Shown here: positions 26,637 to 41,083 of the stretch, one piece after another
Position numbering within the stretch: the stretch's first letter is position 1
How the letters are laid out: every line of letters starts with the position of its first letter
Source of the DNA: CADCTB01 sp964479465
GTDB lineage: Bacteria > Actinomycetota > Acidimicrobiia > Acidimicrobiales > AC-14
NCBI GenBank assembly: GCA_964479465.1
Contig: CAYZMG010000015.1
Location: 1-64,000 of the forward strand
DNA: 64,000 nucleotides
Direction: 5' to 3'
Notes under the pieces: generated by a model
The model's input: the letters and a program-made list of their open reading frames with translations, nothing else
Told to the model about the DNA's origin: nothing
Databases searched by the model: none
Position numbers and translations under genes: made by a program

Positions 26637-27568
26637 CCCCGCCTCCGGTGAGGAAGGACGAGGCCCCGGAGGAAGCCGACGCCCCAGCTCAGGTGCATGG
26701 TGGGGATGACCGCAGCCATGGCCGCACCGGCGGCCCGGTCCTTGCTGGCCTCCTTGACACAGCCAGCGGCGACGAGGGCTAGATAGCCGCCGGCCACCAC
26801 CTTCCGGGCGGGGGAGAGCAGCCCCAGCACCAAGAGGGGGGCGGCAAGTTGGCGGCCGGTAAGAGACCGGGGGTGGCGGCGGACGGTGGAGGCCCGGGAG
26901 CGGCCATAGCGGTAGAATTGGCGGCTCACGGCCTTCACGCTCGACCGGGGCACGTACGTCGAGCGGATCGCCGGGTCGAACCAGACCGGGCCGCGCGCCC
27001 CCATCCGGATGGCGAACTCGGCGTCCTCGTTGACTCCGACGTCCTCGGCGTAGCCGCCGACCTCACGGGCCCGCTCTGTGCGGTACGCGCCCAGGTACAC
27101 GGTGTCGACAGGGCCGGATGCACCCCCGCTGTGGAAGCGGGCCGGGCCGGCACCCAGCTTGGACGCCATGGCCGCCGCGATCCCACGCTGGAGCCGGCCC
27201 TCGGCGACCGGGGTCATGGCCCCGCCGACCATAGCTGCCCCGGTGCGCTGGAGGGCCTCGACGCACTTGGCGACGTAGTCGGGAGCGATCACGCAGTGGC
27301 CGTCGACCCGGACGAAGACGTCGCCCTTGGCCTCGCCCAGGGCGATGTTGAGCGCCGCAGCCTGAATCCGGAGCGGGTTCTCTAGCAGCCGGACTCCGGG
27401 GCGGTCGGCGACCATGGCTGGGGTTGCGTCGGTCGAACCGCCGTCGACGACCAGCACCTCTACGATCCCCAAGTAGGTCTGGGCGGCGACGGCGGCGAGG
27501 CAGGCGTCGATGTGCGCCTCCTCGTTCAGTACCGGGATGGCCACCGTGACAGTCGGCTCCACGCTCAT
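26633..27568 (-). CDS. Family 2 glycosyltransferase, membrane-associated
   Basis: A 311-aa GT-A enzyme: VTVAIPVLNEEAHIDACLAA, VEVLVVDGGSTDATPAMV, VFVRVDGHCVIAPDYVAKC (DxD-like DGH) and GVNEDAEFAIRM. SRQFYRYGRSRASTVRRHP and two or three C-terminal hydrophobic segments resemble exopolysaccharide transferases of the ExoA type, which work at the membrane. Start and stop overlap its neighbours by 4 bp, so it belongs to one translationally coupled operon. Confidence 0.88.
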   Translation of the reverse strand: MSVEPTVTVAIPVLNEEAHIDACLAAVAAQTYLGIVEVLVVDGGSTDATPAMVADRPGVRLLENPLRIQAAALNIALGEAKGDVFVRVDGHCVIAPDYVAKCVEALQRTGAAMVGGAMTPVAEGRLQRGIAAAMASKLGAGPARFHSGGASGPVDTVYLGAYRTERAREVGGYAEDVGVNEDAEFAIRMGARGPVWFDPAIRSTYVPRSSVKAVSRQFYRYGRSRASTVRRHPRSLTGRQLAAPLLVLGLLSPARKVVAGGYLALVAAGCVKEASKDRAAGAAMAAVIPTMHLSWGVGFLRGLVLPHRRRG

Positions 27569-28932
27569 CGCCCTGCCCGGCCTAGCACGCTACGCAGGGT
27601 GCGGCCGGTGACCCGCAGATCCAGGGCCAATCCCTGGTGGCGCAGGTAGTAGAACTCGTACTGGAGCTTCTCGAGGGCGTCGCCTTCGCTGGCGCCGTAG
27701 GGGTACTTCACCTGGGCCCACCCGGTCAGCCCGGGGCGGACCAGGTGGCGGAGGCCGTAGAAGGGGATCTTCTCCTCCAGCTCCTCGAAGTATTGCGGCT
27801 GCTCGGGCCGGGGGCCGACGACGGAGAGGTCGCCCCGGAGGATGTTGACCACCTGGGGCAGTTCGTCGAGGTGGCTCTTGCGCAGCCATGCGCCGAACGG
27901 GGTGATCCGGGGGTCGTCGTCGGCGGTCCATTGCGTCGTCGCACCGGACCCGCCCGGCGTCATCGTCCGGAACTTCAGGATCTGGAACTCCGTGCCCCCC
28001 TTGCCCACCCTGGTCTGCCGGTACAAGAGCGGGCCCCGGTTCCCAACCCGGTTGCCAATCCACACCACCGGGATGACGGCGGTGAGCACCACCATGCCGG
28101 CGGCCGCGCCCATGGCGTCGAGGACCCGCTTGATCCGGCCGTACCGGGCCCGGTGGAGCTCGCCGATGTCGAACATCAGCGAGATGCGCTCGAGCTCGGC
28201 CAGCGGGAGCTTGCCGAGCCACTCGTCGTAGAACAGGGAGAGCGTGCGGACCCGGACGCCGGCCTCGTGCAGGGCGGCCGCCTGGGCGACAATCGACTGG
28301 TCCGCCAGCGCCACCCGGTCGAGGACCACGGCCGTGGCCCGCGCCGCCCGGACGACATCGACGAGCGGCTGCTCCGGGCCGGTCTCGACCGCCGCCTCTG
28401 CAGGCGACAGGACCCAGGCCAGCACGGCTGGCCGCTCGGGGCTGGCGCCCAGCTCACGGGTCAGGTTGGCGCTCTCCTCGGGTCCGGCGACGACGACGAC
28501 CCTGTCGCGCTCGCCGTCGCGCTGGGTCCCCCGCCGGGCCAGCGACGAGGTGACCAGAGCCACAGGGACGAGGGCAAAAGGGGTGCCCAGCACCACAAAG
28601 CGGGGCAAAAGGGCCGAGCCGGCCACGAGCTGGAGGACCGAGAATCCGAGGGCGGCGACGCCGGTGGAGGCCAGGGCGGTGAGTGCCGCCGACCGGCGGG
28701 TACGCGGGATCTCGGGCAGACCGGCACCGTAGGAGGCCGCCCACAGCAGGGCGATGTAGGCCAGCGACCAGGCGAAACGGGACGACGACGTGTAGTCGTA
28801 CTGGTGCGCGGTGGCGTGGACCTTGCTAAGTCCTAGGACGCTTAGGGCGATGCCCGCCAGCAGCATGGGTCTGGCCAGGCGTCGCATGGGGTAGTTATCG
28901 ACCGCAGTCAGGGCCCGGTTGAGCGGGATCAT
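27565..28932 (-). CDS. Polyprenyl-phosphate sugar-1-phosphate transferase (initiating enzyme)
   Basis: About 455 aa. N-terminal membrane helices and a CoA-binding-like domain precede the bacterial sugar transferase domain (about residues 265-455): YRQTRVGKGGTEFQILKFRT, LRKSHLDELPQVVNILRGD, LSVVGPRPEQPQYFEELE and VRPGLTGWAQVKYPYG. Such enzymes (WbaP/CpsE/WcaJ type) move a hexose-1-phosphate onto undecaprenyl phosphate and start repeat-unit assembly. ATG 28932 is chosen; TTG 28944 in the same frame is possible. A weak GCCGCT-atgca-AGCGGC hairpin lies directly upstream. Confidence 0.92.
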   Translation of the reverse strand: MIPLNRALTAVDNYPMRRLARPMLLAGIALSVLGLSKVHATAHQYDYTSSSRFAWSLAYIALLWAASYGAGLPEIPRTRRSAALTALASTGVAALGFSVLQLVAGSALLPRFVVLGTPFALVPVALVTSSLARRGTQRDGERDRVVVVAGPEESANLTRELGASPERPAVLAWVLSPAEAAVETGPEQPLVDVVRAARATAVVLDRVALADQSIVAQAAALHEAGVRVRTLSLFYDEWLGKLPLAELERISLMFDIGELHRARYGRIKRVLDAMGAAAGMVVLTAVIPVVWIGNRVGNRGPLLYRQTRVGKGGTEFQILKFRTMTPGGSGATTQWTADDDPRITPFGAWLRKSHLDELPQVVNILRGDLSVVGPRPEQPQYFEELEEKIPFYGLRHLVRPGLTGWAQVKYPYGASEGDALEKLQYEFYYLRHQGLALDLRVTGRTLRSVLGRAGR

Positions 28933-28954
28933 GCCGCTATGCAAGCGGCCGTCC

Positions 28955-30220
28955 CTATTCGGGAGGGACCCCGGTCTGTTCCAGAACCGTGGCCGCCTTG
29001 ATACCGGCGAGCTTGTCCGCCTCGGCCGCCGGAACCCTCACCCATGCTCCGACCACGAGGACGACGGCCAGCACAGCCACAGTGAGGGGGAGGACGGGCT
29101 CCCAACGGCCGTGCGAGCGCCAGTACGCGACCAGCCGGTCGGCGCCGACGGCCAGCCCGATCCCCAGGGGCAACAGGAACCAGTACCCCCAGTAGCTGTG
29201 GTTCACGGCCCCGGTCCGGAAGACGACCGTGTAGGAGACGGTAACGGCGATGCCGAGCGTGGCTATGCCGCGTGTGCGGGGATCTCTGCAGGCCATGACG
29301 AGGCCGGCGACACCGAGGAGACCGACGGCGCCGAATAGGGCCGCCCCATAGTGGGCCTGGGAGGCCGCGAGCGCTCCAAGCCCGACGGACTGCGTCGACT
29401 GGCCGGTCCGGAAACGGTACTGGTCGAGGATCGTGCCCAAGTCGCCCCCGGACGCCCAAAGTATCCATGCCGCGAGCAACCCGACCCCGAGCGCGGCGCC
29501 GGTGGCGAAGGCGATGTCGGTGTCCCGCCGCCCGGTGCCGAGCACGGCGCGGAACAGGGCCCACGTACCGATGGCCACGGCCAGGACGGCGGCCTGCCAT
29601 CCGGTGAGGACGGTGATGGCGGTCAATGTCGCAGCCGTCAGCGGCGACACGGCATGCCCCCGCCGGGCCCGCTCCCACAACAGGAGCAGGCCAATGCCGA
29701 ACGGCAGCGACGTGACGGGCGTATCGAGCATGGTCCCGTACACGAGGAGCATCGGCATCGTCACGACGAGCAGCACGGCCATGCCGACGGCGCGGGGTCG
29801 GAGCCCGCAGACGCAGAGCAACCGATAGAGCAGCCAGATGGCCCCGATGGTGCCCAACCAGGCGGGGGCCCGCGTGGCGGCGTTGCTGGCGGACCCGACC
29901 TCCTCGGTCAGCGCCGTTTTCACATAGATGAGCGGCGGGTGGTTCACGTACACGCCGGTCACCGGACTGCGGGTGCCCAGGCGTGACTCCACCGGGCCGT
30001 CCATCCGCAGGCTGAGACTCCCGAACGACCAGACCCAGGCATTCCGCCCATCGTGGGACTCACCGAAAGGCGCCGCAATGGTCCGTGACCCAAAGCCGAG
30101 GAACAGCACGGTGGCGAGAAACAGCAGCGCCAGGCCTGGCCGGCGCCGGCGGCCTGGACGCGCCAGGGTGGCGTCCGCCGGCTCCGGCGTAGTCGAGCGG
30201 ACAGGCGTGGACACCGTCAC
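28955..30220 (-). CDS. GT-C-like membrane glycosyltransferase, paralogue A
   Basis: A 421-aa protein with about 10-11 membrane segments. The first periplasmic loop contains ESHDGRNAWVW and VNHPPLIYVKTAL, equivalent to the acidic and HPPL motifs of ArnT/PMT-like GT-C enzymes that use polyprenyl-phosphate sugars. LLVYGTMLDTPVTSLPFG is also conserved in the neighbour at 30217-31845, so the two form a tandem paralogue pair. A GTG start overlaps the neighbour's stop by 4 bp. It may add a side sugar after flipping, or act as an unrecognised polymerase. Confidence 0.75.
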   Translation of the reverse strand: MTVSTPVRSTTPEPADATLARPGRRRRPGLALLFLATVLFLGFGSRTIAAPFGESHDGRNAWVWSFGSLSLRMDGPVESRLGTRSPVTGVYVNHPPLIYVKTALTEEVGSASNAATRAPAWLGTIGAIWLLYRLLCVCGLRPRAVGMAVLLVVTMPMLLVYGTMLDTPVTSLPFGIGLLLLWERARRGHAVSPLTAATLTAITVLTGWQAAVLAVAIGTWALFRAVLGTGRRDTDIAFATGAALGVGLLAAWILWASGGDLGTILDQYRFRTGQSTQSVGLGALAASQAHYGAALFGAVGLLGVAGLVMACRDPRTRGIATLGIAVTVSYTVVFRTGAVNHSYWGYWFLLPLGIGLAVGADRLVAYWRSHGRWEPVLPLTVAVLAVVLVVGAWVRVPAAEADKLAGIKAATVLEQTGVPPE

Positions 30221-31845
30221 GCCGGATATGTCGACCTTCCGACCGCGCCACTTGAACGGGCGCCGGCGCTCCGTGTCTCGCGCCGCCCGGGGCCGGCGAC
30301 CGCTTGAGGCGAGTCCAGTGGCCAGCAGGATTCGATGACCGGGGGCTGGTCCACGAGCGACGAGGCTGGCCGGAACTCGTAGGTGCGCTCGTTACGGCCG
30401 TTCCGGCACCGGGCGTCGCCGACCAGAACGATGTCGGTCGGGCGGGACCTGGGGAGGACATCCATCTCCCCGCCTCGAACGGCAACGGCGGCGCGGCCTG
30501 TCGCCAGGGCCAGCCATGGAGCGGGCGAGCCCACCGTGCCGGCATACCAGGAGGTGACCTGGCCTGGACCGAGTTGTGGGGCGCGGGTGGCCTCGGTCAC
30601 TGCGAAACCACTGAGCTTCCTCTGCTCAGGGACGCCGGGAACGGCCCAGGAGGACATGGTCAGGCCGGCGCCGAGGCCGGCGACCGACAGGAGGAGCCCC
30701 GCCGTCCAGCCGGACCTCGTTTCCCAGTGGCCGAGCAGCGCGTCGGCGATGACGCCCACACCGAAGGCGAAGGGCAGGAGGAGCCAGTAGTCCCAGTAGT
30801 CGTGGTTCACGACCCCGGCCTTGAAGATCAGCGGGTACGGGATCGTCACCGCCAGGGCGAGGGCCATCACACCCCGGGTGCGCCGGTCCCGGAGGGCGAG
30901 CGCGGCGCCGACTAGGGCGACGATCCCCAGCACGCCGATCATCGCCATCCCGTCTCGGACCATTGCAGCCACTGCGCCGTCCAGGCCGACCGGCTCTGTG
31001 AAGTGGCCGGTGCGGAACAGGAACTGGTCGATGAGCGGTGAGAGTGTCCCGCCGAACGCCCAAAGCAGCCACCCGAGCAGCAGCACCCCGCCGGCGAGCG
31101 CGCCGCCGGCGAAGGCCAGGTCGACCTGTCGATCACCTGACCGCCGCACCACGCGCACGACCGCCCAGCCGGCGACGATCCCGGCCAGGGCCAGCGACTG
31201 CCAGCCGGCGAGGACGGCAAAGAGAGATAACGTCGCAGCGCACCAGGGCTGTACGCGCCGTCCTCGCCGGGCCCGCTCCCAAGCCACCAGCAGGCCGGCG
31301 CCGAACGGGAGCGAGGTGACGGGTGTGTCCAGCATCGTCCCGTACACGAGGAACATCTGTGTAGTGGCCAGGAGCACGACGGCGACGCCGGCGGCGCCCG
31401 GCCGCAGGCCGCGGTCGACGAGAAGCCGAGCGACGAGCAGGAGCAGCACGAGGCTGCCCAGCCACGCCGGCGCCCGGGTCGATGCCGGCGTGGCCCACCC
31501 GAGAACCTCGGCGACGGCCGTCTCGACGTAGATCAGGGGCGGGTGGTTGGCATAGCCGCCGTGCTCGTGCCGGGTACCGAGCCGGGACCGCAACGGGCCG
31601 TCCTGGCGGAGGCTCTCGCTTCCCGTGGCCCAGACGGCGGCGTTCCGCCCGTCGTGGGAGTCGCCGAAGGGCGCGTTCAGGGTCCGGGAGCCGTGGGCCA
31701 GGAAGAGGGCGCCGGCCAGCAGCAGCAGCAGCAGGACGACGGCGACCGCCGGCCGCCGGCGGCTGCCGGCATCCGGGCGGAGGACCGGCCCGGCAGGTGG
31801 CGCCGGCGCGCGGACATCGACAACCGCCACCGCCGGTCCCGCCAT
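30217..31845 (-). CDS. GT-C-like membrane glycosyltransferase, paralogue B
   Basis: A 542-aa multi-pass protein, the first gene of the minus-strand polysaccharide operon. It shares with paralogue A the motifs DSHDGRNAAVW, ANHPPLIYVETAV, VYGTMLDTPVTSLPFGAG and VNHDYWDYWLLLPFAFGVG. It carries an extra C-terminal soluble part of about 130 residues containing VVIESC-like and DIVLVGDARCRNGRNERTYE segments. The tandem copies suggest duplication followed by divergence in acceptor or donor. ATG 31845 is used. Confidence 0.75.
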   Translation of the reverse strand: MAGPAVAVVDVRAPAPPAGPVLRPDAGSRRRPAVAVVLLLLLLAGALFLAHGSRTLNAPFGDSHDGRNAAVWATGSESLRQDGPLRSRLGTRHEHGGYANHPPLIYVETAVAEVLGWATPASTRAPAWLGSLVLLLLVARLLVDRGLRPGAAGVAVVLLATTQMFLVYGTMLDTPVTSLPFGAGLLVAWERARRGRRVQPWCAATLSLFAVLAGWQSLALAGIVAGWAVVRVVRRSGDRQVDLAFAGGALAGGVLLLGWLLWAFGGTLSPLIDQFLFRTGHFTEPVGLDGAVAAMVRDGMAMIGVLGIVALVGAALALRDRRTRGVMALALAVTIPYPLIFKAGVVNHDYWDYWLLLPFAFGVGVIADALLGHWETRSGWTAGLLLSVAGLGAGLTMSSWAVPGVPEQRKLSGFAVTEATRAPQLGPGQVTSWYAGTVGSPAPWLALATGRAAVAVRGGEMDVLPRSRPTDIVLVGDARCRNGRNERTYEFRPASSLVDQPPVIESCWPLDSPQAVAGPGRRETRSAGARSSGAVGRSTYPA

Positions 31846-31910
31846 GGAATAGGTATCGACCTCTGAAGTGGATTACTTGACCCGCGACCCGGCGGATCGC
31901 CGGCTACCTC

Positions 31911-32080
31911 GCCAACACGTCGGCCAGAAACTTGCCCGTGTAGCTGTCGGGTGTCTTGGCCACCACCTCGGGCGGGCCCTCGACAATCACCATGCCGCCG
32001 CCGACAGCTCGCTGGCCATCTTCACCCGCTGGGCCTCGCCGCCGGACAGGGTCGGCGCCGGCTGCCCGAGCCGCACGTTG
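31911..32080 (-). pseudogene. Degenerate partial copy of the uvrA 3' end
   Basis: Bases 31911-32001 closely match 32737-32829 of uvrA (shared runs include ACTTGCCCGTGTAGCTGTC and ATCACCATGCCGCCGCC), and 32002-32080 match 33026-33101 (CCGCTGGGCCTCGCCGCCGG). About 196 bp of uvrA between these segments is missing, and point differences are scattered. The relic has no open frame of its own. It lies on the other side of the mazEF-like pair from intact uvrA. Confidence 0.85.
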
Positions 32081-32131
32081 CCGCCATCTTTGGCGTTGCC
32101 GTAGCCAGGCCGGACTAGCTCGGTCGGCCTT

Positions 32132-32446
32132 TCAGACTCGATCGCAGCCGACCGCAGCACTCAGCGCTGCGCACATACGCGTCATGACCGGAGCATCCAG
32201 CATGGTGACGAGCTCACCCAGGGCCCCGACATCAACGAGGGTGACGTTGTCCAAGTTGGCGACGCACGTCTTCGGCAATCCCTCCTCCGGGCCGAGGGGA
32301 ACCTCCGAGGGCAGGCTGCGCACCGTGGTGGTGCATGGTGCGACGACGACCGACCGGAGCCGCCCAATCACCGCCTGCCGGGTGAGGAGAACCACGGGTC
32401 TGGTTTTCGTGCCGATGTTCGCCCAGCGGACCTCGCCCCGCCTCAC
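32132..32446 (-). CDS. mazF: MazF/PemK-type toxin (endoribonuclease family)
   Basis: A 104-aa protein starting RRGEVRWANIGTKTRPVVLL, then VVVAPCTTTVRSLPSEVPLG and KTCVANLDNVTLVD, which follow the MazF fold order (GE-x-W, RPVV, T-x-R-x-x-P-x-E-V, N-x-D). MazF toxins cleave mRNA or tRNA. GTG 32446 overlaps the antitoxin stop (GTGA); the frame extends farther upstream but only inside the antitoxin gene. The beta1-beta2 loop is shorter than in typical MazF. Confidence 0.85.
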   Translation of the reverse strand: MRRGEVRWANIGTKTRPVVLLTRQAVIGRLRSVVVAPCTTTVRSLPSEVPLGPEEGLPKTCVANLDNVTLVDVGALGELVTMLDAPVMTRMCAALSAAVGCDRV

Positions 32447-32700
32447 CAATCGAGGTCGTCCCATGTGCCCGAGGCCGGCGCCTCGAGCCGTCCCACGCGC
32501 CCGCTGTCGATGTCGTCCAGCTGCGGTGGCTTCTCGTCGTAGGCGGACACATACCGCTGGTCGAGCTCTGCGGACCGCCGGGCGTCGAGCCATGCGGCCA
32601 CGGCGGTTCGCACCACCTCGGCCCGCGAGGAGAAGTCCCCCGGCACGAGGCGATCCAACTCATCCACCTGCTCATCCGAAAGCACCACCGCTATCTGCAT
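32443..32700 (-). CDS. Ribbon-helix-helix antitoxin (MazE-like)
   Basis: An 85-aa protein. The N-terminal ribbon-helix-helix reads MQIAVVLSDEQVDELDRLV, then FSSRAEVVRTAVAAWLDAR; an acidic C-terminal tail ending ASGTWDDLDW is a typical toxin-binding region. It starts 30 bp after the uvrA stop on the same strand and its stop overlaps mazF. Such antitoxins usually repress their own operon; no operator could be identified in the short spacer. Confidence 0.85.
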   Translation of the reverse strand: MQIAVVLSDEQVDELDRLVPGDFSSRAEVVRTAVAAWLDARRSAELDQRYVSAYDEKPPQLDDIDSGRVGRLEAPASGTWDDLDW

Positions 32701-32730
32701 TACCCCATCATACAGCTTGCCATGTGGCTT

Positions 32731-35574
<2,844 letters not shown>

Positions 35575-35600
35575 CTCATGAGAGTACCGGCGCGCTGGGA

Positions 35601-37325
35601 CTACCGGTCCCGGGCGATCACCAACTGGAGGCCACTCGCCCGCAACGCCGGCTCCTGCACGGGCTCGAGCGCCGGGTACGCCCCGAGCTCGGCGAGCGGC
35701 ACCGCGGCGCCGGTCAGCACGGCGACGTCGGCCACGCCGGCGCGCCGGAGGTCGGCCAGCAGCGCGGACAATCCGGCCTCGTCCGTGAGCATCCACGTCA
35801 CCCGAGCGTCGGACCGCCAGGCCAGGCGCGGGAGGGAGGGTCGCGTCGTCACCGTGACCGTCGCCGGGTGCCGGGAGACGGCGGCGACCATGTTGTCCTG
35901 CCGGTTGCGCAGGTCGCCGACGCTCGCCACCGCGAACGTGGCGGACACCAGGCCCAGGGCCGCGAGCAGCGCCGTGGCCGGTCGCCGGGCCGGTCCCGGT
36001 ACGGCATCGAGCGCCCGGACGAGGCCGGCGACGGCCAGAACGGCGATCGGCACGAGCAGCGGTGAGAGGAAACGGCCCCCCCACTCCACTCCCCCGCCCT
36101 CGGGGTACTGGGTGGCGAGCACGGCCGCGCCGAACAGCAGGCTCGTGCCGCCCAGGACGTGGGCGACCGGTCCGGCCCCTCGCCACCGGAAGAGGAGAAG
36201 CCCCAGCGCCGCAAGCGGCCAGGCTGGGAACAGCCCCGTCACGGGGTCGGCCAGATGGCCGACGGAACGGAAGATGACGAACCCCGCAGCCAGCCCGACG
36301 GCCAGCGCCAGCTTCCCTAGCGACGACGGGCCCCACTGGCGCAGGGCGATGACACCCAGTCCGGCCACGAGCACCAGCCCCAGCAGCAGTGGGAGGCCGG
36401 CGGCCGGGTCGACGAAATGCCCCTGCATCAGGACGTGCCAGGCGCCGCTCAGGCGACCGGCGAGAAACGAGGAGGAACCGCCCCCGCCGCGGGTGGCGAG
36501 GGTCTCGCGGTGAGCACCGATGATCGATCCCACCCACTCCCGCTCCAGAAGAGCCACGGCGAGCGCGGGCGGGCCGAGGACGGCGAAGGTGACGGCGCCA
36601 CGACGCAGCCCGTATCGCCGGAGGACCACCGCGGCCAAGGCCACGCTCAGGGCGCCGGCGAACAGAAGGCCTTCGGAGCGGAGCAGAACCCCGGCGGCGA
36701 GCGCGGCGGCGACGGCCGCCAATGCCCAGCGGGCCGGGCCGCCGCGGGCGACGATCGCGGCCCCGACCATCGCGAACCCGGCCAGGGCGGCGCTCGGCGC
36801 GTGGGCCCAGAGAAGAAAGCCGTTGACCAGCACCGGGCCGCCGGCAGCCAGCCAGAACGCCGGCCGGCGGAGCCTCGGAGCGAGCTGCCCGGCCAGCAGC
36901 CAGGCCGCGATGGCGGTGCCGATGAGGCCCAGGAGCGCAGGAAGGTGGAGGCCGAGCACCGGCCCGGCGACGACCGTCGAGGCCCGCAGCAGCAAGGGGT
37001 AGGCCGGGTGCTTGACGTACGTGAAGTAGCCCGACTCCCCCTGATCGCTGTTAATGATCGGGAATGCACGCCCGTCCGGGTCGAGGGGCTCGGCGCGGTA
37101 GTCATACGTCCAGGAGCCTTGCTCGAGCGACCGCTCTTGCAGCGCATACGCGCCCTCGTCCGACGTGTACGCGCTCGACGGGCTCATGAGCGGGTACAGC
37201 AGCGCCAGCACCGCGGCCAGGACGGCGACGTGGGCCCACAGGGGCGCCAGCCACAGCCGCCGCCACCAGGGGCCGGCGCCGGCGGCGGGGCGGGCGTCGC
37301 CCTTGGGAACCAAGGTCGTGTTCAT
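35601..37325 (-). CDS. Multi-pass membrane protein, GT-C-like, paralogue C
   Basis: A 574-aa protein with about 12 membrane segments. The first extracytoplasmic loop has YTSDEGAYALQERSLEQG and, later, YVKHPAYPLLLRAS, a layout like ArnT/PMT-type glycosyltransferases (acidic residue, then HP-x-YP). The C-terminal ~130 residues look like a soluble domain (DLRRAGVADVAVLTGAAVP). The neighbour at 37322-39043 has the same architecture and length; the two overlap by 4 bp. Substrate unknown. It lies between uvrA and uvrB, where such genes are not part of the conserved core. Confidence 0.65.
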   Translation of the reverse strand: MNTTLVPKGDARPAAGAGPWWRRLWLAPLWAHVAVLAAVLALLYPLMSPSSAYTSDEGAYALQERSLEQGSWTYDYRAEPLDPDGRAFPIINSDQGESGYFTYVKHPAYPLLLRASTVVAGPVLGLHLPALLGLIGTAIAAWLLAGQLAPRLRRPAFWLAAGGPVLVNGFLLWAHAPSAALAGFAMVGAAIVARGGPARWALAAVAAALAAGVLLRSEGLLFAGALSVALAAVVLRRYGLRRGAVTFAVLGPPALAVALLEREWVGSIIGAHRETLATRGGGGSSSFLAGRLSGAWHVLMQGHFVDPAAGLPLLLGLVLVAGLGVIALRQWGPSSLGKLALAVGLAAGFVIFRSVGHLADPVTGLFPAWPLAALGLLLFRWRGAGPVAHVLGGTSLLFGAAVLATQYPEGGGVEWGGRFLSPLLVPIAVLAVAGLVRALDAVPGPARRPATALLAALGLVSATFAVASVGDLRNRQDNMVAAVSRHPATVTVTTRPSLPRLAWRSDARVTWMLTDEAGLSALLADLRRAGVADVAVLTGAAVPLAELGAYPALEPVQEPALRASGLQLVIARDR

Positions 37326-39043
37326 GGGATTCGCACGACCAGGACGCGTGCCAACGCCCCGTCGTCGCGGCTGACGACCTGCATCCGGCCCCCCGGAATC
37401 TCCAGGGGCCGGGCCGCGCTGGTGACGACCACGAACTGGCGCACGCCCGCGGCATCGAGGCGGCCGGCCAGCTCGTCGAGGTCCCCGCCACTGAGCAGCA
37501 GGCGGGCGTCGTCCATGATCGGCCAGGCGTGGCGGGCGAGCGCACCGTCGGTGGCGACGACCACCGGCAGGCCCTCGGAGGGAACGGAACCGATCGCGGC
37601 GCGGATCGCCCCGTTCATGGCGCCCGTCCTCCGATGCTGCTCACGGATCGTGGCCACGCCCATCGCAGCCATGGCCGCCATGCACACGACGAGGGCGCCG
37701 CCGGCGACACGGCGCGGACGGGACGCGAGCCGGCAGCCGGCGTCGCGGATGGCCAGCAGGACCACGGGCACCACCAGCGGGAGCCCGAGGGCGAAGTAGC
37801 GCCCACCCCACTCGCCCGAACCACCGCGCTCGTACTGCGTGGCGGCAACTGCCAAGGCGAACACCACGAACGTCCCGAACGCCAGCCGGGCGGTGTCGGT
37901 GGCCAGGACCCGCCGGTTTAGCAGCGCCAAGCCGGCTCCGACCACGGGGAACGCGATGAGCAGGCCGGGTACGAGGTGCACCGGCCCGGCGGCGAGGGCC
38001 ATGGCGCCGGCGGCGGCGACCACCAGGGACAGCCCGACCACGATCCGGTCCTCGGCACGGCGCCGCACGGCGAGCGCGGCGAGCACGGTCCCGATCGCCA
38101 TGACAAACAGGGCGACGTCCACGACGCCCGAGTCGGAGTAGCCCGTGGTCAGCCAGGTCAAGACGAACGCCCGCACCTGGCTCCCGGGCCCGCCCCCCAG
38201 TGGCGAGGCCGTCGTGAGGGAGGCGGTCACGGGAGCCGCCCCCACCAGGTGCGCGGTCCAGTGGTCCTCGAGGGCCATGGTGACGAGCGCGGCCAGGACG
38301 GTGCCGCCGGCGACGGTGAAGAGCGCAAATCGTGACCGTCGCGAGGCCAGTGCGAGGGCCGCCGCCACCGACGCCAGCCCGGCGGCGAAGAAGACGGCTT
38401 CGGTGCGCAACAGCACCGCGGCGGCCACGCACGGCACGACCGCGAGCGCGCTCGCCACGCTCCGGCGATCCGCGGCCCGCAGTGCCAGGAGCATGGCGCC
38501 GGCCGCCAGGGCGGCGGCGGCAGTGTGGGCGATCACCAGGAACCCGTCGAAGAGGAGCGGACTGGCCAGGCCCACGGTCCAGAGGGTCGGTCGGACGAGG
38601 GCCTCGTCGAGGCGGCGGGCGATCAGGGCCGCCAGCGCGGCGGCACACAGCGTGCCGGCAAGGGAGAGGAGGACCATCCCGGTCACGCCGCCCACACGGT
38701 GGGCCGTGGCCAGCACCAACGGGTAGAGGGGGTGCTTGGCGTACGGCGCCACGCCCCGGTCACCCCGCTCGGAGTTCTCCAGCGGGTAGTTGGCGCCGGT
38801 GGCGTCGATTTCCGCGAACGGGTGCTCGACGATCCACCCGTCACCCCTCGAAAGCGACTTGGCCTGGACCACGGCTGCGCCCTCGTCGGCCGAGAACGAG
38901 GATCCCGTGCCGACCAGGGGCACGAGAGCCAGGAGGACCACGGCCAGGGCGGCGACGTGGGCGCGGAAGGGCAGGTCCCAGAGCCGGCGGACCGGACCGG
39001 CGCGCCGGGGCGCGGGGGCCTGGGGATCCGCCAGCAGGGTCAC
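37322..39043 (-). CDS. Multi-pass membrane protein, GT-C-like, paralogue D
   Basis: A 573-aa paralogue of the preceding entry. FSADEGAAVVQAKSLSRG and YAKHPLYPLVLATAHRV occupy the same positions as in paralogue C, about 12 hydrophobic segments follow, and the C-terminus is soluble (LDELAGRLDAAGVRQFVVV). A polyprenyl-phosphate-sugar-dependent transferase is the best guess. It begins 18 bp after the uvrB stop and is probably cotranscribed with it. Confidence 0.65.
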   Translation of the reverse strand: MTLLADPQAPAPRRAGPVRRLWDLPFRAHVAALAVVLLALVPLVGTGSSFSADEGAAVVQAKSLSRGDGWIVEHPFAEIDATGANYPLENSERGDRGVAPYAKHPLYPLVLATAHRVGGVTGMVLLSLAGTLCAAALAALIARRLDEALVRPTLWTVGLASPLLFDGFLVIAHTAAAALAAGAMLLALRAADRRSVASALAVVPCVAAAVLLRTEAVFFAAGLASVAAALALASRRSRFALFTVAGGTVLAALVTMALEDHWTAHLVGAAPVTASLTTASPLGGGPGSQVRAFVLTWLTTGYSDSGVVDVALFVMAIGTVLAALAVRRRAEDRIVVGLSLVVAAAGAMALAAGPVHLVPGLLIAFPVVGAGLALLNRRVLATDTARLAFGTFVVFALAVAATQYERGGSGEWGGRYFALGLPLVVPVVLLAIRDAGCRLASRPRRVAGGALVVCMAAMAAMGVATIREQHRRTGAMNGAIRAAIGSVPSEGLPVVVATDGALARHAWPIMDDARLLLSGGDLDELAGRLDAAGVRQFVVVTSAARPLEIPGGRMQVVSRDDGALARVLVVRIP

Positions 39044-39061
39044 CCTGTATCTATCGACCGC

Positions 39062-41083
<2,022 letters not shown>

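Noticed and set aside
28933..28949. GCCGCT-atgca-AGCGGC hairpin between the membrane transferase and sugar-phosphate transferase genes
   Set aside because: Only 6-bp arms, no U-tract, and the genes are otherwise one coupled operon; not strong enough to call a terminator.
35575..36537. N-terminal extension of the uvrA frame
   Set aside because: The extension is antisense-like low complexity inside the neighbouring membrane-protein gene; UvrA homologues begin at SDKLVIRGAREHNL.
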